A stretch of 64,000 bases of DNA from Filosporella fistucella. Lineage: Eukaryota > Ascomycota > Leotiomycetes > Helotiales. Shown in pieces: positions 11,993 through 24,416 of this stretch. Each line of letters begins with the position of its first letter. Positions within the stretch are counted from its first letter, which is position 1. The stretch is from positions 744,001 to 808,000 of the forward strand of contig JAQJZZ010000010.1 in NCBI GenBank assembly GCA_030077755.1, written 5' to 3'. The notes under the pieces were generated by a model. The model saw only the letters and a program-made list of their open reading frames with translations, was not told the origin of the DNA and did no database searches. The translations under genes were made by a program, and so were the position numbers.

Positions 11993-13805
11993 ATGGACTC
12001 AAGATCAGAGACCTTGGCGGGGGATAAAGAGGTCGGGAGAAGCGCCTCTCCATCTCCTCCTGCTTCCTTCACCAAAGAAACCAAGAATTTTGAAGATCTC
12101 ACAACAGATAATGAAGATGGATCGATTCGAAACGCAACCCCTGCTGAAGGTGGTGAAGACGAAGGCGAATATCCCACTGGAGCACGAATGGCAGCTATTG
12201 TAGTTGCTCTCCTGCTATCCATTTTCTTGGTAAGTAGTATGGCGATTCCGTTAATTAGAAGGTACTGTACTAACATATGATAGGTTGCTCTTGATATGAC
12301 AATTGTTGCAACAGCTATTCCCAAAATCACAGACGAATTCCAAGGACTTGACCTCGTGGGATGGTACGGCTCAGCATTCTTCTTGACAGTTGGTGCCTTT
12401 CAATCGACATGGGGAAAGGGATATAAGTATTTCCCACTGAAGATTACATTCCTTCTCGCCATCTTCATCTTCGAAGTCGGTAGTCTGATATGTGGTATGT
12501 TTCCCTCCAGCTCTCCCAATTTGCAACATGTTCGCTAACAACATTCTAGGAGTCGCACCAAACAGTACCGCACTTATTGTCGGAAGAGCCATCGCTGGAT
12601 TGGGAGGAGCTGGTATTGCATCAGGAGCATACACTATCATTGCCTTCTCCGCAAAGCCAGATTCACGAGCCGCATTCACAGGATTGATGGGGGCAGCTTA
12701 TGGCATCGCTTCAGTCATCGGTCCTCTCCTTGGAGGTGTTTTCGCTGAGAAGGCAACCTGGAGATGGTGCTTCTATATCAATCTTCCAATTGGAGGCATC
12801 TCAGCAGTCATAATCTTCTTTTTCTTCACGACACCAGCGCAAGCTGTCCCAGCAAAGGCATCTATGGTTGAGAAGATGCTCCAAATGGACTTGCCGGGTT
12901 CCTTCGTCGTCATGGGCGGTATCGTGTGCTATATTCTTGCTCTTCAATGGGGAGGTCAAAGCAAATCCTGGGGCTCATCAGATGTTATCGGCACACTGGT
13001 TGGGTTTGTTCTGATCATGATTGTCTTCGCTATCATCGAGTGGTATCAAGGCGAGAGAGCCATGATCGTGGGCCGTCTGTTGAAGCAAAGAAACATCATG
13101 GTCGGCTTCTTCTTCATCTTCTTCTTGGGCGGCGGATTTTTCCTTCTGCTTTACTATCTCCCAATCTACTTCCAAGTCGTATCTGGTGTCACCGCATCGC
13201 AATCTGGAATCCGCAATCTCCCACTCATTCTCGGCATCACTCTCACAACAATTATCTCAGGTGGTCTCATCTCAACATACGGTCACTTCGTCCCGATCAT
13301 GATCTTCGGCAGCGTCGTCGGTACTATCGGTTGCGGACTGATCTTCACCCTTGATGTCCATAGTGGATCAGACAAATGGATCGGCTACCAAGCACTGGCA
13401 GGTATCGGTATCGGGCTCGCACTTCAGATTCCTATCATCGTCGCCCAAGCCACCGTTGCCGCTTCCGATCTCTCGTCCGTTACAGCCATGATTCTCTTCG
13501 CTCAAACCATCGGAGGAGCATTCTTCGTTTCTGCGGGTCAGGTCGCATTCTCGAATATTTTGATCTCTCGCCTTCCGACACATGCTCCAACCGTTGACCC
13601 CGCCTACGTGGTCACTGTCGGCGTGACTGAGATTAGAAAGACGTTCGCAGCCGATGTAGTACCGGGTATTGTAACTTCTTACATGGATGGTCTTCAAGTT
13701 GCTTATGCGATTGCTATCGCGAGTACGGGCATTGCTGTGATCATCAGTGCAATGTCAAAATGGACGAACTTGAAGGGCAAGGTTGTCCCTGGCGGCGCGG
13801 CATAA
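11993..13805 (+). CDS. MFS exporter, DHA2 (14-TM) drug/toxin:proton antiporter family
   Basis: Three exons, join(11993..12229, 12284..12494, 12550..13805), give 567 aa. Both introns have GTAAGT/GTATGT donors and splicing restores [20 protein letters not shown] and [19 protein letters not shown]. The acidic, Ser-rich N-terminus (~60 residues) is cytosolic. The [10 protein letters not shown] motif in TM1 and the G-P-L-L-G-G motif C near residue ~205 are hallmarks of DHA2 exporters, which move toxic or secondary metabolites out through the plasma membrane. The C-terminus is hydrophobic to about residue 555. It stands alone beside a gene-free region, with no biosynthetic gene adjacent, so its substrate cannot be inferred. 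Confidence 0.93.
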
Positions 13806-14689
13806 ATTGTACTTGTAATATTTTGGATTTTCATTTGTTCTTTCAATTAGAGTTGCATACCAGGCGTTTCAGGAAAGATTGATAGATAATTGGTTGGATA
13901 GACGGCATCTCCACGATGGTGTTCACGAGAGGCATAGAGGAGCAGAAAATAGTAAAGATGTAATACTTTGAGCAAAGTCTGTTGCCTCGATCTTGACTGT
14001 GAACGTCTATTGTGATTGAGGAAGTAGGCAGCACAAATATCTTGAGACATAAAAGCATACCTCTTGTAGTATGCTTTAAGATTGACCTTGTCTGGAATCT
14101 CAAAGTGGATTCATAGGGACTGAAAGCCCCTAAATGTCTTCGTAGAATGAATGGTAGATCCACAGCTAACACTTTGAGCCAACACTCACTTCCCAAAGTT
14201 AAGTACAAGACTTGAAGTGTCCTCCATTCACCCAAATCTCAAGAGTCATTTCTCCGTCCATACCTGTCTGAACCTGCATCGCAGAAAGTGAAGTACGTCC
14301 GGGTGTGTAACTTGGCTGACGTGCGTGACGTGTGCCAGGCGCGCTTCACGCAAATAATACTGCACAAAACGATATTGCCTATTTTGTGCTTTTGTTTTGC
14401 TCACGGATATTTGAATTGACCAGTAAAATAGACGTGATTGTTATGACAGTCTATTGAAAAATGTAGCCCTGCACTGTAATACCAACTGCCTGTTTCTGTA
14501 CCCTGAAAATAATCAAGCCGACTTGGAAACAATTAAGCTGAAGTCTGATTGCTAGGATAATTTTCGTGTTTCATTGTTGCAGATGTAATATTATTCTTAC
14601 GTTCTATGAACTTCAGGAGAATGTCTAGAGAAATTGTGAACCTCTAAATACTCCCATCGATCATGACTAGTGGCGGCTTTCACCTGGCA
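13806..14689. other. Intergenic between convergent genes
   Basis: Should contain the 3' ends of the DHA2 transporter (+) and of the tachykinin-family gene (-). The small minus-strand frames here (13843-14235) have no recognisable content. No repeats were seen. Confidence 0.5.
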
Positions 14690-16353
14690 TCAAAGCCCCA
14701 ACACCTCCCGCCACAGTTCACTCACTCCTTTGCCAAATACTGCCTCCAGACTTAGCAGTCGGTTCAATACCAACTTGTTATCCCCCAGGTCTTTCACCAT
14801 CATTGATTTTACCATTCTCCCAACGTATTCCATAAGCCAATCTCTCACCTCCCCTTTCGCACACAAAGCACCAACCATACCAATCCACACCAGGAGTGCC
14901 TCATTGCCGCTCCTCTTCTCTTCTACGACACAACTTAGACCTTTCATCATTTTAGACAACAAGATAGAGTTCCCGTTTGATGAGTGTGGAAACTCTTGTA
15001 AAATAGCCTTTATGAATAATAATCCCGCCATTCTTAATGCTGACTCTATTCCCGTCTCTTTTTCCCCATGAGGCAGAGTGGACGAGAAAGAGAGGAGTGC
15101 ATACTCGATGCTGGATTTATCTTCTGAGAATGCTGAGGCGGAGAGTTTCTCAGAGGGATTATGGTGAGCATAGATTATGGATGTAGAGAAAAGGGACAGG
15201 TGTATTAAAGTTGTGATAAGCGATAAATGTATGGTAGGTGAAAGAAGAGATGTAAGAGTGTTGGTTGTATTGGTGATAGTTGGGGCGGGGAGGATGGACC
15301 ATGTTGGAGGAGTTGGAGACCGTTTCAATGGGAGGAATGGTGTAGCTCCGTAATCTATGGCGCCGGTGAGATCTGATCTTACGGCTGTCAGTACGAGGAT
15401 GGGCTTGGTAGAGACTCAAGTAGCTACCTATGTATCTTCCCTTGTATAAGAGGGCTGAGGGGAGAGTTATTACAACGAGCATTAATCATTTGCTTTAGAC
15501 CATTCATGTGGATTTTCCATTGTGCAGGATTCCCTAGCACAGCCTGTACACATGAGCATATCGCAATTTATTGAGAGGTTCGACATACCTCTCCCAAAGC
15601 CAAGCATGATATTGCTCCGATTGTGGAATCTTCAACTTCGGATGTTGAATACTTGAGCCGCTTCTGCACAATCGAAACTGTCAGGCTCTGATAATAGAGC
15701 GTCTCTGGCGTTTCGCGCTTCCCTTCAGTCAACGCAATATATACAGCAGATGCATAAAGGGCGGCTTGCAGTATGGCTGCATCTGTTACAGCATACTGGA
15801 ACCACTCGGGCGATTTCAGTGGATTTGAATTCAGGCTAGATTCTATGGGGTACATCCTTGTGGATGCATAAGTGATATAGTGGTTCAGAAGATCATGGGC
15901 GTGGGGTTGCAACGGAATAGGATACTCGGATACAATAAGTGCAGTTGGTTGTCCCAAAGGAGGCGGGATATTTACGACCCTCTCACTTTCGGATTCTGTA
16001 ATGTTTTTGGCTACTTTCTGCGTGGGCCGTCGACCCGGCAAATGAAATGATATGCTCTTCCTGGTCCTGTCCTTCTTTCCAAGTCTCTCTTGTCGGACAA
16101 AGTCGTTTCTCACATGGGTGCGAACTAGTTTGCGTACTGCTGTGTCTTTATTCTGGCCGGGTTTAGTCAGGTTCACGAACTCGAAAGTCCTCCCAATATC
16201 AATTGACCTCATTTTCTTTGTGTCCTGGGGTTCGTCCTTCATTGACATGTATTTTATCTTGGGGTTTCGAGGTGAAGCGGTAGAGTCTTGAGATTGTCGC
16301 CAGCCCTTGTGGATCATGACCGACGGTCGGTCTGGAAGAAGACAAATTTCCAT
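14690..16353 (-). CDS. Tachykinin-family / fungal transcription-factor-domain-like protein
   Basis: Three exons, join(14690..15377, 15428..15543, 15589..16353), give 522 aa. The introns are 45 and 50 bp; the second has a TACTGAC branch site and splicing restores KIHRSDLTGAIDYGATPFLP. The N-terminal half has the signature FVNLTKPGQNKD then RKLVRTHVRNDFVRQERLGK (residues ~57-95), typical of fungal proteins annotated as tachykinin family. The region beyond ~130 resembles the helical C-terminal domain of fungal regulators (HDLLNHYITYASTRMYPIE, AALYASAVYIALTEGK) but no zinc cluster is present. The function is unknown and probably regulatory. The start is uncertain: MSMKDEPQ, about 35 residues in, is an alternative. 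Confidence 0.8.
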
Positions 16354-17894
16354 ATTGGGTAAATGCCTTTGTTCTGCTTCGCTGCAAGCTCAATGAACGA
16401 AACTAAAGTGGAAGAACAAATTTGAAGAAAGTATTAAATGGTCCTACGTGTGGTACATGATGTGTGCTCGTCGGTATTGCTTACGAGTCTGTAAGGTCAG
16501 CCTTTTTGTGTGATCAAGCCGTCCATCCAATCACAACGAGATAAGGACCAGCCGCATATCTGCAGCTCATGTCGTGCGCAGGGATTTGCAATTCCCTAAT
16601 TAGTAAATTCGTTCCCAATGAATCAAATTGCCTTTCGCTAAAGCATTCGCGTAATTTCATGAAGAGGGCAGTAATGTGTTGCATTGGATTCCTATATCTA
16701 GACGACGACTTAATTGCACTAGCAATCCCCATATCAAGTCCATGATCAATCGCCATTCAAACATCATCATACCATAATCGCCATTAAGCGTGATGAAAAG
16801 TATCGCCGGATTCCCAAAAGATGGTCAATATGGAAGAGACATAGAGGGAACAGAGGGACATGCTAAGGTGACTTTGCAGATGCTACTTGCACGAGCTTGT
16901 CAGATTTATTGGCCCCTTTACCCATAACGACACGGTCATTTTAAATGCTCTGAAATAGCGCTCGATATCAAGACTTGTTTTGGATGCTCTTGGGTCCATG
17001 CTTCTGAGTTCAACTAGACATCAGAAGCCGGAATTGCATTATGTCCGCGATATTGAAAGCAAAGTTTTACTGAATAATATCCTTAGGATGTTGGAATAGT
17101 CTAATAATTCGTTGCGCATAATTCCCCATTTTAAAAAAAGGTAATTGATATGTTTCCCAGGCAAAACTTTGAAGTCAAGAGAAATGCACACAATGAGCCA
17201 GAGATCGCTAAAAAGCTGATGATGTTCGGATTGATATCTGCTAGCTTCTACTAGAAACACAATCCAAAGGCATAGAGACAGCTTATATCAATTTACAGAA
17301 TTCAATGCAGGGACCAAGTCTTTTTATCAGCAAAGTGGTGTCATCAGAAATCCTATACAGTCCCTACTGTACCCAGAAACTCGAAAGAAGTGAGAAGGTT
17401 AGGTACCGTACAGCATCTATATACCTACCTTCAAGAATGTGGGGCACTTGTGAATTTAGCACAATTTCTACAGACAGCACTCGAAATCGAGATTCGTAGA
17501 GATGTTGGGTATAACTTAAGTCGGAGGATTTATGTGAGGACACTGCAACAAACTGTGAACGTCATGTAATTTGGATGAATGATTCATGAATTTTATGCAT
17601 TCCCACAATATATGACATCACATGACTGAAATCCCCACCACGAGCCACCAGGCTCACCAGCGTACTACTGTACTTTGGTCCCTCCAACCTTTCCATTTCA
17701 AGGTAACACAAGGTGAGGGATGAGGTCTAGAAGTATACACTTCGCACAAATATTACCTTACCACTATCCCATCCAATTGCTCTCACTATATTAAGTATTG
17801 ACTTCACCCTCCAGGTCCTGGATTTTAAAATCAATGGCATTCCAATTAATTACCCTTCCTTAACCCCAGAGCCGGAGCTCGGCCAGCCTCACCG
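16354..17894. other. Intergenic, no gene seen
   Basis: About 1.5 kb with only short frames (under 85 codons). It should hold the promoter of the tachykinin-family gene at its left end and of the 2EXR gene at its right end. No repeat or RNA gene was found. Confidence 0.5.
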
Positions 17895-18859
17895 TTGCCC
17901 GAAGCCTCACGACCTCAACTCCTGAGCAGTCTAACTCGAAATCGAATACGTACATCACTCGAAGCTAAAGAGTGCGAAAGTGGTGAGCTCCCCGAATTTC
18001 AGCTCTTCTCATCCCTGCCCAATGATCTCAGGGCTGCGATATGGATTCAAGCTATCTGCCTTCCTCGAGTTGTTGAGGTTCACTATTATCACGAGCTGGA
18101 AAGGAAGACCCTCTCTTTGGATACGGGGTACCGACACGAGATCTGCGTCTCTAATCGCGCACTGCGTTGCCTGCGTTATTGTCAGCCTGCGCGGAATCTC
18201 AACGCATCGCTTTGCGAGTTAGCTACAGACCCATGGGCTATGACGCCGTTGAATCTCCTGTTCCTAGCGATGTATATTTCCAGTACAATGTGGATACTCT
18301 GTATCCGACAGGACAAACATTGAAAAAGTGGGGGTTGGTAGAGAGCAATTTTCGGCCACACGACGACTAGTACCCCAGCCAGGATCCTGGGCGATGTGAA
18401 ATTCAGAGGAATGTGAGGTCAATCGCATTTGATACTAGCATATTCTTGAACAAGATCCGTTTTTCGGAATGGTGGAAGATAGAGAAGTTGGCCGCCAATC
18501 TCTCTTTCTTCGAGAGTCTGGAAGAAGTCATACTCGTCCTCAACGAAAATGCAACTCTCAGCAGCGATCGCAAACTTTCAGTCATCAGACTGCGGGATCC
18601 GGTGCCTGGGTGGAATGTTACCAAGGCTCTTGAGAGAGCCGCACACCACCTTGAGCTAGAAATGTTGAAGCATTATCTTCCCGCTGTTGAAAATGCAGAG
18701 CGACAATCTGGTTCTTTTTGGCCAGTTGTCAACCCGAATCTCTCTCCGCCGACGAATCTCCCCCGTTGCGTTCACGTGGATCATGCCACTTCTTATCCGA
18801 AGAAACCTCTTCCGAAGGTCAAGATTCGAATGACAAGGTTGCGGCGTCCTCATTACTGA
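17895..18859 (+). pseudogene. 2EXR-domain protein gene with an apparent frameshift
   Basis: The first frame opens at 17895 and carries the 2EXR signature FQLFSSLPNDLRAAIW then LPRVVEVHYY (residues ~36-66). Just after CVSNRALR (about 18165) the family-like sequence moves to another frame (LPALLSACAESQRIALR, then VYFQYNVDTLY) with no room for an intron, so one base appears lost or two gained. The second frame meets TAG at 18368, but a 45-bp stretch around it with GTTGGT and CCCCAG ends could be an intron, after which the frame continues (RSIAFDTSIFLNKIRFSEWW) to TGA at 18857. It is either a pseudogene or a gene with one sequencing error. Fungal 2EXR proteins form large families of unknown function. 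Confidence 0.65.
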
Positions 18860-19483
18860 CTCATTAGCCTTAGTACAGGTCTAATGGAGCCTCACATTCT
18901 CGAAATTTCCGGTGTTGGAATATGCTACTCTTTCTCTGTGAAGGTCGATGTCGATGTACCGCAGCGACTCAGTATACCATATAGAAAGAATTAACCCTAC
19001 AGATCCAAGCTAAAGAATGGATCCATATTGTGTACAGTCAAAACATATGGGGGTTTCAAACTCCAGGTTCAGCGTGCCTGAGATGTCCTGATAAAGACCT
19101 CGTCTGAACGCAAAACCATATAAACTATATCCCATATACAAGCGATAAGCGCCCTTGTCTGTTGGAACTGTGGATGCTGAAGCTGTCCAGTTAGGCTTGG
19201 GGGGGTGTCGCTGAGAGGTAAAAATGCTCATTTACAACATTTACAACAGGCAAGGGCTTTGTATGGTCCGAATCTGAGTCGAATCCGGGGTAGACTGGAC
19301 ACTCTGTTGTGATATGGCTGTCCAGTCTTTGTACGAGGCCGAGCTGGAACGCTGTGCTGGTGTTATGAAATACTTCTTTCTCAAGCAGAGCGGGGCAACA
19401 ATTTGTCTGCTAGGGGAAAAAATCTTCGCCGTTGCAGTTCATACCTATCGAGCTTATCATAGCCATTCTAGCACACATGGTTG
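18860..19483. other. Intergenic, possible remnant of the membrane-protein C-terminus
   Basis: No convincing gene. A minus-strand frame at 19010-19231 contains a Tyr-rich hydrophobic stretch (YRLYMGYSLYGFAF) that might derive from the missing C-terminal part of the neighbouring membrane protein, but the link is weak. Confidence 0.3.
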
Positions 19484-20302
19484 CTACGTGCTCTCCTTAA
19501 TCACAATCTGCTCCTTGACGTCAAGTGGTTTGTCCCACCAGAGAAAATACGCAAGCAGCGTGCAAATAGCATGAGCGAATGTGTTCAACTCCAACAGACT
19601 GATGGATAATCGAGAAGCCATGCGGGCAATACGTTGTGCGACAAACCAAGACGCTTGTAAACAGACAATTGTCTTCGCGAAGCTGTTTGCTTTGCTTCTA
19701 TCCTTGATCTGCGTAGCAGAGACATTGGGCAAGAGGTGCGGTGTGGTATTTGCTAATCGTAATACTCCCAGGCTCGTCAAAGTTACCCGCTTTCGCCCGT
19801 TCGGCAAGATACCCCCCTCCATAACTTCGCTATCAAATGTGTATCCTCCCATAATGGCGAAATGACTATGTGTCATTGTCCAGGCATGCTTCCGTCGCGT
19901 CTGAATTTGCTCTCCGGTGATGGCCTCAGGATCCGACACTGGCTTCGTCCTCCGCGATGTGCATATCCAAGACCAGCACCTTTGCAGACAAGAGCACCTG
20001 GGAGTTTCGCCTAGCTCTTCTTCCATCTTACGATTCATTGTCCTTGCCTCTCTGTTCTGCTCGAACGCAATCCACGGTACCACCAGTGCGAACACGCCCA
20101 AGACTAACCACCGCAACTTCCTCCATATCTGCTCTCTCGTCTTGTTGTGCTCTGGCATGTTGAGATGCACTGCCGTCCAAACACATAGAGCTATCGTGAT
20201 CAGGCAGGTGGACAGCAGGCTATATGTGCCGCGATAATTCGGTTCTGAGTGCCAGACCGCGTTGTGGTACGCAACGCCGAAATCGATACCTCTGCTCATC
20301 AT
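19484..20302 (-). CDS. Multi-pass membrane protein of a fungal lineage-specific family, C-terminally short
   Basis: A single 272-aa exon. The N-terminal part (EPNYRGTYSLLSTCLITIALCVW, residues ~20-43) matches the opening of a common ascomycete family that begins with a Gly-x-x-x-Leu-Tyr-Ser-Cys-type first membrane segment. A second segment follows (LRWLVLGVFALVVPWIAFEQ), then a soluble loop with WTMTHSHFAIMGGYTFDS. Residues ~205-260 carry the family's KANSFAKTIVCLQASWFVAQ and LELNTFAHAICTLLAYFLWW blocks. As I recall, relatives continue for more than 100 residues with further membrane segments. Here a TAG follows directly after LWWDKPLDVKEQIVIKES, so the gene may be truncated. Function unknown. 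Confidence 0.7.
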   Translation of the reverse strand: MMSRGIDFGVAYHNAVWHSEPNYRGTYSLLSTCLITIALCVWTAVHLNMPEHNKTREQIWRKLRWLVLGVFALVVPWIAFEQNREARTMNRKMEEELGETPRCSCLQRCWSWICTSRRTKPVSDPEAITGEQIQTRRKHAWTMTHSHFAIMGGYTFDSEVMEGGILPNGRKRVTLTSLGVLRLANTTPHLLPNVSATQIKDRSKANSFAKTIVCLQASWFVAQRIARMASRLSISLLELNTFAHAICTLLAYFLWWDKPLDVKEQIVIKEST

Positions 20303-20860
20303 AAAGTTTGAAACTTTGACATGATGTGAGCATCATGGCATAATTCTCAAACCCCCTCGGGATCACTGTTTCTAATATTCTGGGCCCTGTTGCTTTATCA
20401 TGTGGTCGTCACACAGCAGCTGGGCGTTCTGGTGATGGCGCAGCAATCAAAAATACAGGACAGCCTCACCAGTGTCTACCAATTGGCAATTTTCCGTCAG
20501 AATACCTCCTATCAGAAGCCTAAGAGGTGCTGATAAGCGTGGCGATGCCATATGAAGTTGCCTGCCGTAGCAGTCTCCCAGCTACGATTCCCTACATGAT
20601 TGCGAAGCAGCATAACACCCTGTATAGATCATGATAGAATGTGTAGAGGTACATATAGGCTCAGGATTCTTATAGTTAAGGTACCTGTCTTTTTTCCAGC
20701 ACACGGGGAAGAAAGTTATACTTTGAATGTCAATATCAATTACTTTCATTTCTTTGGCACATGATTGCATACATTTCCATATCTATCGTTGACCCCACTC
20801 ATATACAACTACATGGTCGTTCCTATTCCCTTTCTTTGCTCCGTCTATCACAATCTTCCA
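20303..20860. other. Intergenic between two minus-strand genes
   Basis: Contains the promoter of the membrane-protein gene and the 3' end of the MFS gene. No coding or repeat signal was seen. Confidence 0.5.
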
Positions 20861-22814
20861 TCACATGCTGTGCACTTTCGAGTTTCTAGTCCACTTTCTG
20901 AACGTCTTTCCGTAGTACCAGAAGACGATTCCACAGAGGCACCAGAGGAGGATCAAACTCATGTTCGTCATGATTGGAGGAATGTATCCGCTTTTCTCTG
21001 TCCAAGGCGTAATGAACTTCGAGAACCCGTATCCCCAAACGTTCTTGTTCACTGTTATGGCAACAAAAATCGACCCAGCAACTGGTTTATACGAATCCAC
21101 AGCGTATGTTGAGGAGATGGCTGGTAGAGCCGCGACCTGGATTCCGGCACAAGTGTAACCGATGATCACAATGACCTGGCTGAGTTAGCATCATTTAATA
21201 TCGTTTGAATAATGATTGCATACCTTCCAATCCCATGATTTCTCATAGCCTACGGCTGTCACAACATTTCCGATTACCATGATGATGACATATGGAATCA
21301 TTGCCATCAATCTCATTTCAGGCTCACGGATGCCCCTATTTCTCTTGGTAAATCTAGCAGCAACTACATCACTGAGAGGGCCTGCAGTCAGCAGTCCGAT
21401 GAGGCCACCGACCAGAATGGCGAAGTTGAAGAATCCAATCTTTGTCGACGAGAAATTGTACGGCGGCGCAGCAAAGACTTGGGATTGTGTCAAATTCAGG
21501 GTGAGGAAAGACGAGGCACTCCATGAGACAACGAATGAAGCAAACTCCACGATTGGGAACGCAAATAACTTCCAAGGAAGCCAGAGCTCCATGAGGATAT
21601 TTCCTTCATACTTTTGAGCCAACTTCCACTGTCCTTTCGAAGGTCCACCTCGACCAAGCCAGGGATCATCATGTGTATGTACCTGTCCCAGCTCATTTCC
21701 AGTTTTCGTTGTCGCCAATGACTGGATCGGTGCATCCTTCTCTGGATCTGCGTGGTCTCTAGCGGATGTTTTCGGCGCATCTTCGATCTCTTCACTCGAG
21801 CCTGCTTTGAGTGGAGGCGATGCAGATATGAGATCGTTACCAGCTGGGTAAGGCCGATGGTATCTGGTTTCTGGGAAGGCAAATATGCAGGAGACAACGG
21901 TGAAGCCCAAAAGTGCGGTGTTCAACCACCAGAAATTACGCCAGCCAACTGTCTGCGCCATCGGACCAGATATGATCGGTCCCACCATGAGAGAGCCAAA
22001 ATAAAAGGCAAAGTACAAAGTGTTATACTTCCCTCGATCGTGGAGAAACATAACATCTGCCACGATTTGAGGCATTGCTGTTTCCTATTAGAAGTCAGCA
22101 TTTCCAATCGTCACTCGAAGAGGGGTACTAACAGCAGGTCCAGCACCTATACCATTCAAACTTCATCTCGTCAGCACCATACAGATCGATTGAGGATGGC
22201 TACTCACACGCAAGCACCCATAAAGCTATTGTACGAGGTTGCCTTGGCCCTCCAAATGCTGCTTCCGAAACATATGATAGTCGAGAAGATCAGCACTGGT
22301 CGTCTGCCGAAACATGTTTGAATTGGCACCCAGATGAAATTCGAGAAACCGAGAACCAGAATTGCCACACCTGTGAACTGGACAACGCCCGCGAGATCGG
22401 TTTTGAATTCTTTAATATAGTCGCCAAACATAGGAGCCTTGGAGATAAATATCAGTATACCTGTACTCATGTATGGCAGAATATGGACATACCAGAGCCA
22501 AAGGACCGAATCCTTGAGCGAAAGACATGAGAGTCGCGTTGAAAATGGCACAGAATTTCCAGAATGGAGACCAATTTAGCGGATCATGTTTATCGTCGCT
22601 TGGTTGGGGAACGAGGACGGAATGGCCTCCTGCTGCAGATTTAACGAAGTGATGACTTCCGACATCAGTCATGATTTCCGTGCCAGGATATATTTCAGTG
22701 TGCAGCTCAGCTTCGAGCTCTCGAAGAGCCTGGAGGAAGGTGTCAGTCATGCTTTCAAAGCGTAATCTCCTATACCGAGGAGCCACATACCCGAGCATCA
22801 AGATTCTGATCCAT
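20861..22814 (-). CDS. MFS permease, DHA1-type (12-TM) fungal transporter
   Basis: Six exons, join(20861..21175, 21224..22084, 22133..22160, 22208..22437, 22493..22729, 22791..22814), give 564 aa. The first exon encodes only 8 residues (MDQNLDAR) and exon 4 is 28 nt, needed to build VLNGIGAGPAETAMPQIVAD. The N-terminal ALRELEAELHTEIYPGTEIM and VLVPQPSDD-x-DPLNWS signature is characteristic of a large fungal DHA1 subgroup. The central loop (residues ~260-320) is charged and the last segment ends FRKWTRNSKVHSM. Family members export small molecules across the plasma membrane; the substrate is unknown. The next genes are two Zn2Cys6 regulators and an SDR, so it may be co-regulated with them. Confidence 0.9.
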
Positions 22815-22904
22815 ATTTGCGATATCAGCACTGAAAACCAACCACTCGTCGAAATAACACGAAAATAAAGTCTCTTCTCTAAAATCAAAACTGCAGATCC
22901 ATCA

Positions 22905-22918
22905 CTGTATATATAAAC
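22905..22918 (-). promoter_or_regulatory. TATA-like element upstream of the DHA1 transporter
   Basis: On the minus strand this reads TTTATATATAC, about 95 bp upstream of the ATG at 22814, a reasonable TATA position for a fungal gene. It was found by eye only. Confidence 0.35.
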
Positions 22919-24416
22919 GACCCTACCAGCACATGAAAGACCCGTTACACTAATCTACGTACTTGTTCCTACCTATCAAGCATGAAACCCAGCTCCGCTC
23001 ACCAAGCAAGCACAAGCAACAGGGATGTAGGTAGTCCACCACTCCTTCTAACCCTTTTCTAGCGACCTATCAAAGACTTTGACAGTGCGCTTCATTTCCG
23101 TCTCGAGACAAGCTTTCCAAAGCTGGGGCTCGCTTGCGTCCCCGCGCGGGGAGGAGGGCGAAAGGCGAAGGCTTCGGGATCCACTCGGAATCCACAAAGA
23201 GACCGGAAATTTTAATGCTGATGTCGATTAGTAATTTTAGGTCACCTAGCTTTGGATATATATACAATGTCTTGTCTAAGATAAGGTAGTATGAACTAAT
23301 TTAAATATGCGGAATTTAATTCCGAGACGGAATAGATAATTTGCACCCTTCGCGTAGTGATTTCACACTCAAAATACAGACGGAAATTACGTTCTATTGC
23401 CTAGCCTTCCACAAGACTTCTCCTCACATTCACAACCAACAACAACACAACACAAAAATCCCAAACAAGGTTCCGACAAGGAAATACATATCCCCGTTCC
23501 CCATCGCCATCCCAGCTGAAGCCCGGAAGACACACGCGGCAGTTGTGCATTGCTCCAACGGTGCAGAAAACTATCTCTCAAGCAGGAGGTTTCCCGTGAT
23601 CGCGTACCTTGTCAGCGGGACGTCATGAATTTGGGCGTATGGCCAGGGGGGCTGGAACAATATGGAGTCTTTATTTCAGCTACTTTGAGACTAGATTTCA
23701 GATGGTTAGGGGCGTGATGTCTGGTCTTTGGTGATAGGTAGGTGAGGAAGGGCACGCCACGTGGAAATGGAATCCAGTTGGCGTTTCACTAGATCGTTAA
23801 GCTGAGAAAGTTTCATAGGAGGTGGGATTATTCCGCAATTGACAAAAAGCGTCTTATACTTTATTGTCTCAAACTTCAAACCCTACTGTATGAATGCATC
23901 TCTTGCCGCGCTCATCTGCCGATGTTTGTGAAAGTGTATGATTCAGGGTAAGGGAACTCTGGAGGAGCATCTCGGAGATGTGTCCCAAAGGAGCCGCCTT
24001 TTATGCAGTGAGCGCCACGGCTTATAGCTGCTGCCACGTTTTTGGCGGGGTATGGGGTAGGGGGGTGAGAGATCTACCAAGGTAATGGATAAGTATTCAT
24101 GCGAGGATGGGGAGATTGTTGCGTCGATTTGAAGGATAGAGATCTTGTTGCATGTCGTTGTGTCGAGTCAGTGATGGATTTTCAGAGATATTTCTAGATT
24201 GAGACTGTTATCTTGAAGATCGGATGAAGAAAGTTTTGCTGAATCGTTTTGGGTACACTTGGAGTTTATTTTGGATGTCTTATCATGTTATACATCGATA
24301 TCATATCTTGTCATTCTATCATATCAGAAAAACTCCTCTACTCACAAATCCAAAAGCTAAAACCGAGTTGAGTATTATCCCATTCCCCAGCCTCTAACCA
24401 ATACGCCTTATCCCAT
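22919..24416. other. Intergenic, about 1.5 kb, no gene seen
   Basis: Short frames only. A single copy of the motif TTGTTGCATGTCG (24146-24158) matches, in inverse orientation, the end-block of the repeat at 8.8-9.7 kb. AT-rich runs near 23270-23340 are unremarkable. Confidence 0.5.

Noticed and set aside
22412..22888. Longer N-terminus for the DHA1 transporter from an upstream Met
   Set aside because: The extra residues are non-conserved, and a GTATGT...CTGAC...CAG intron gives MDQNLDARALRELEAELH, which fits the family better.
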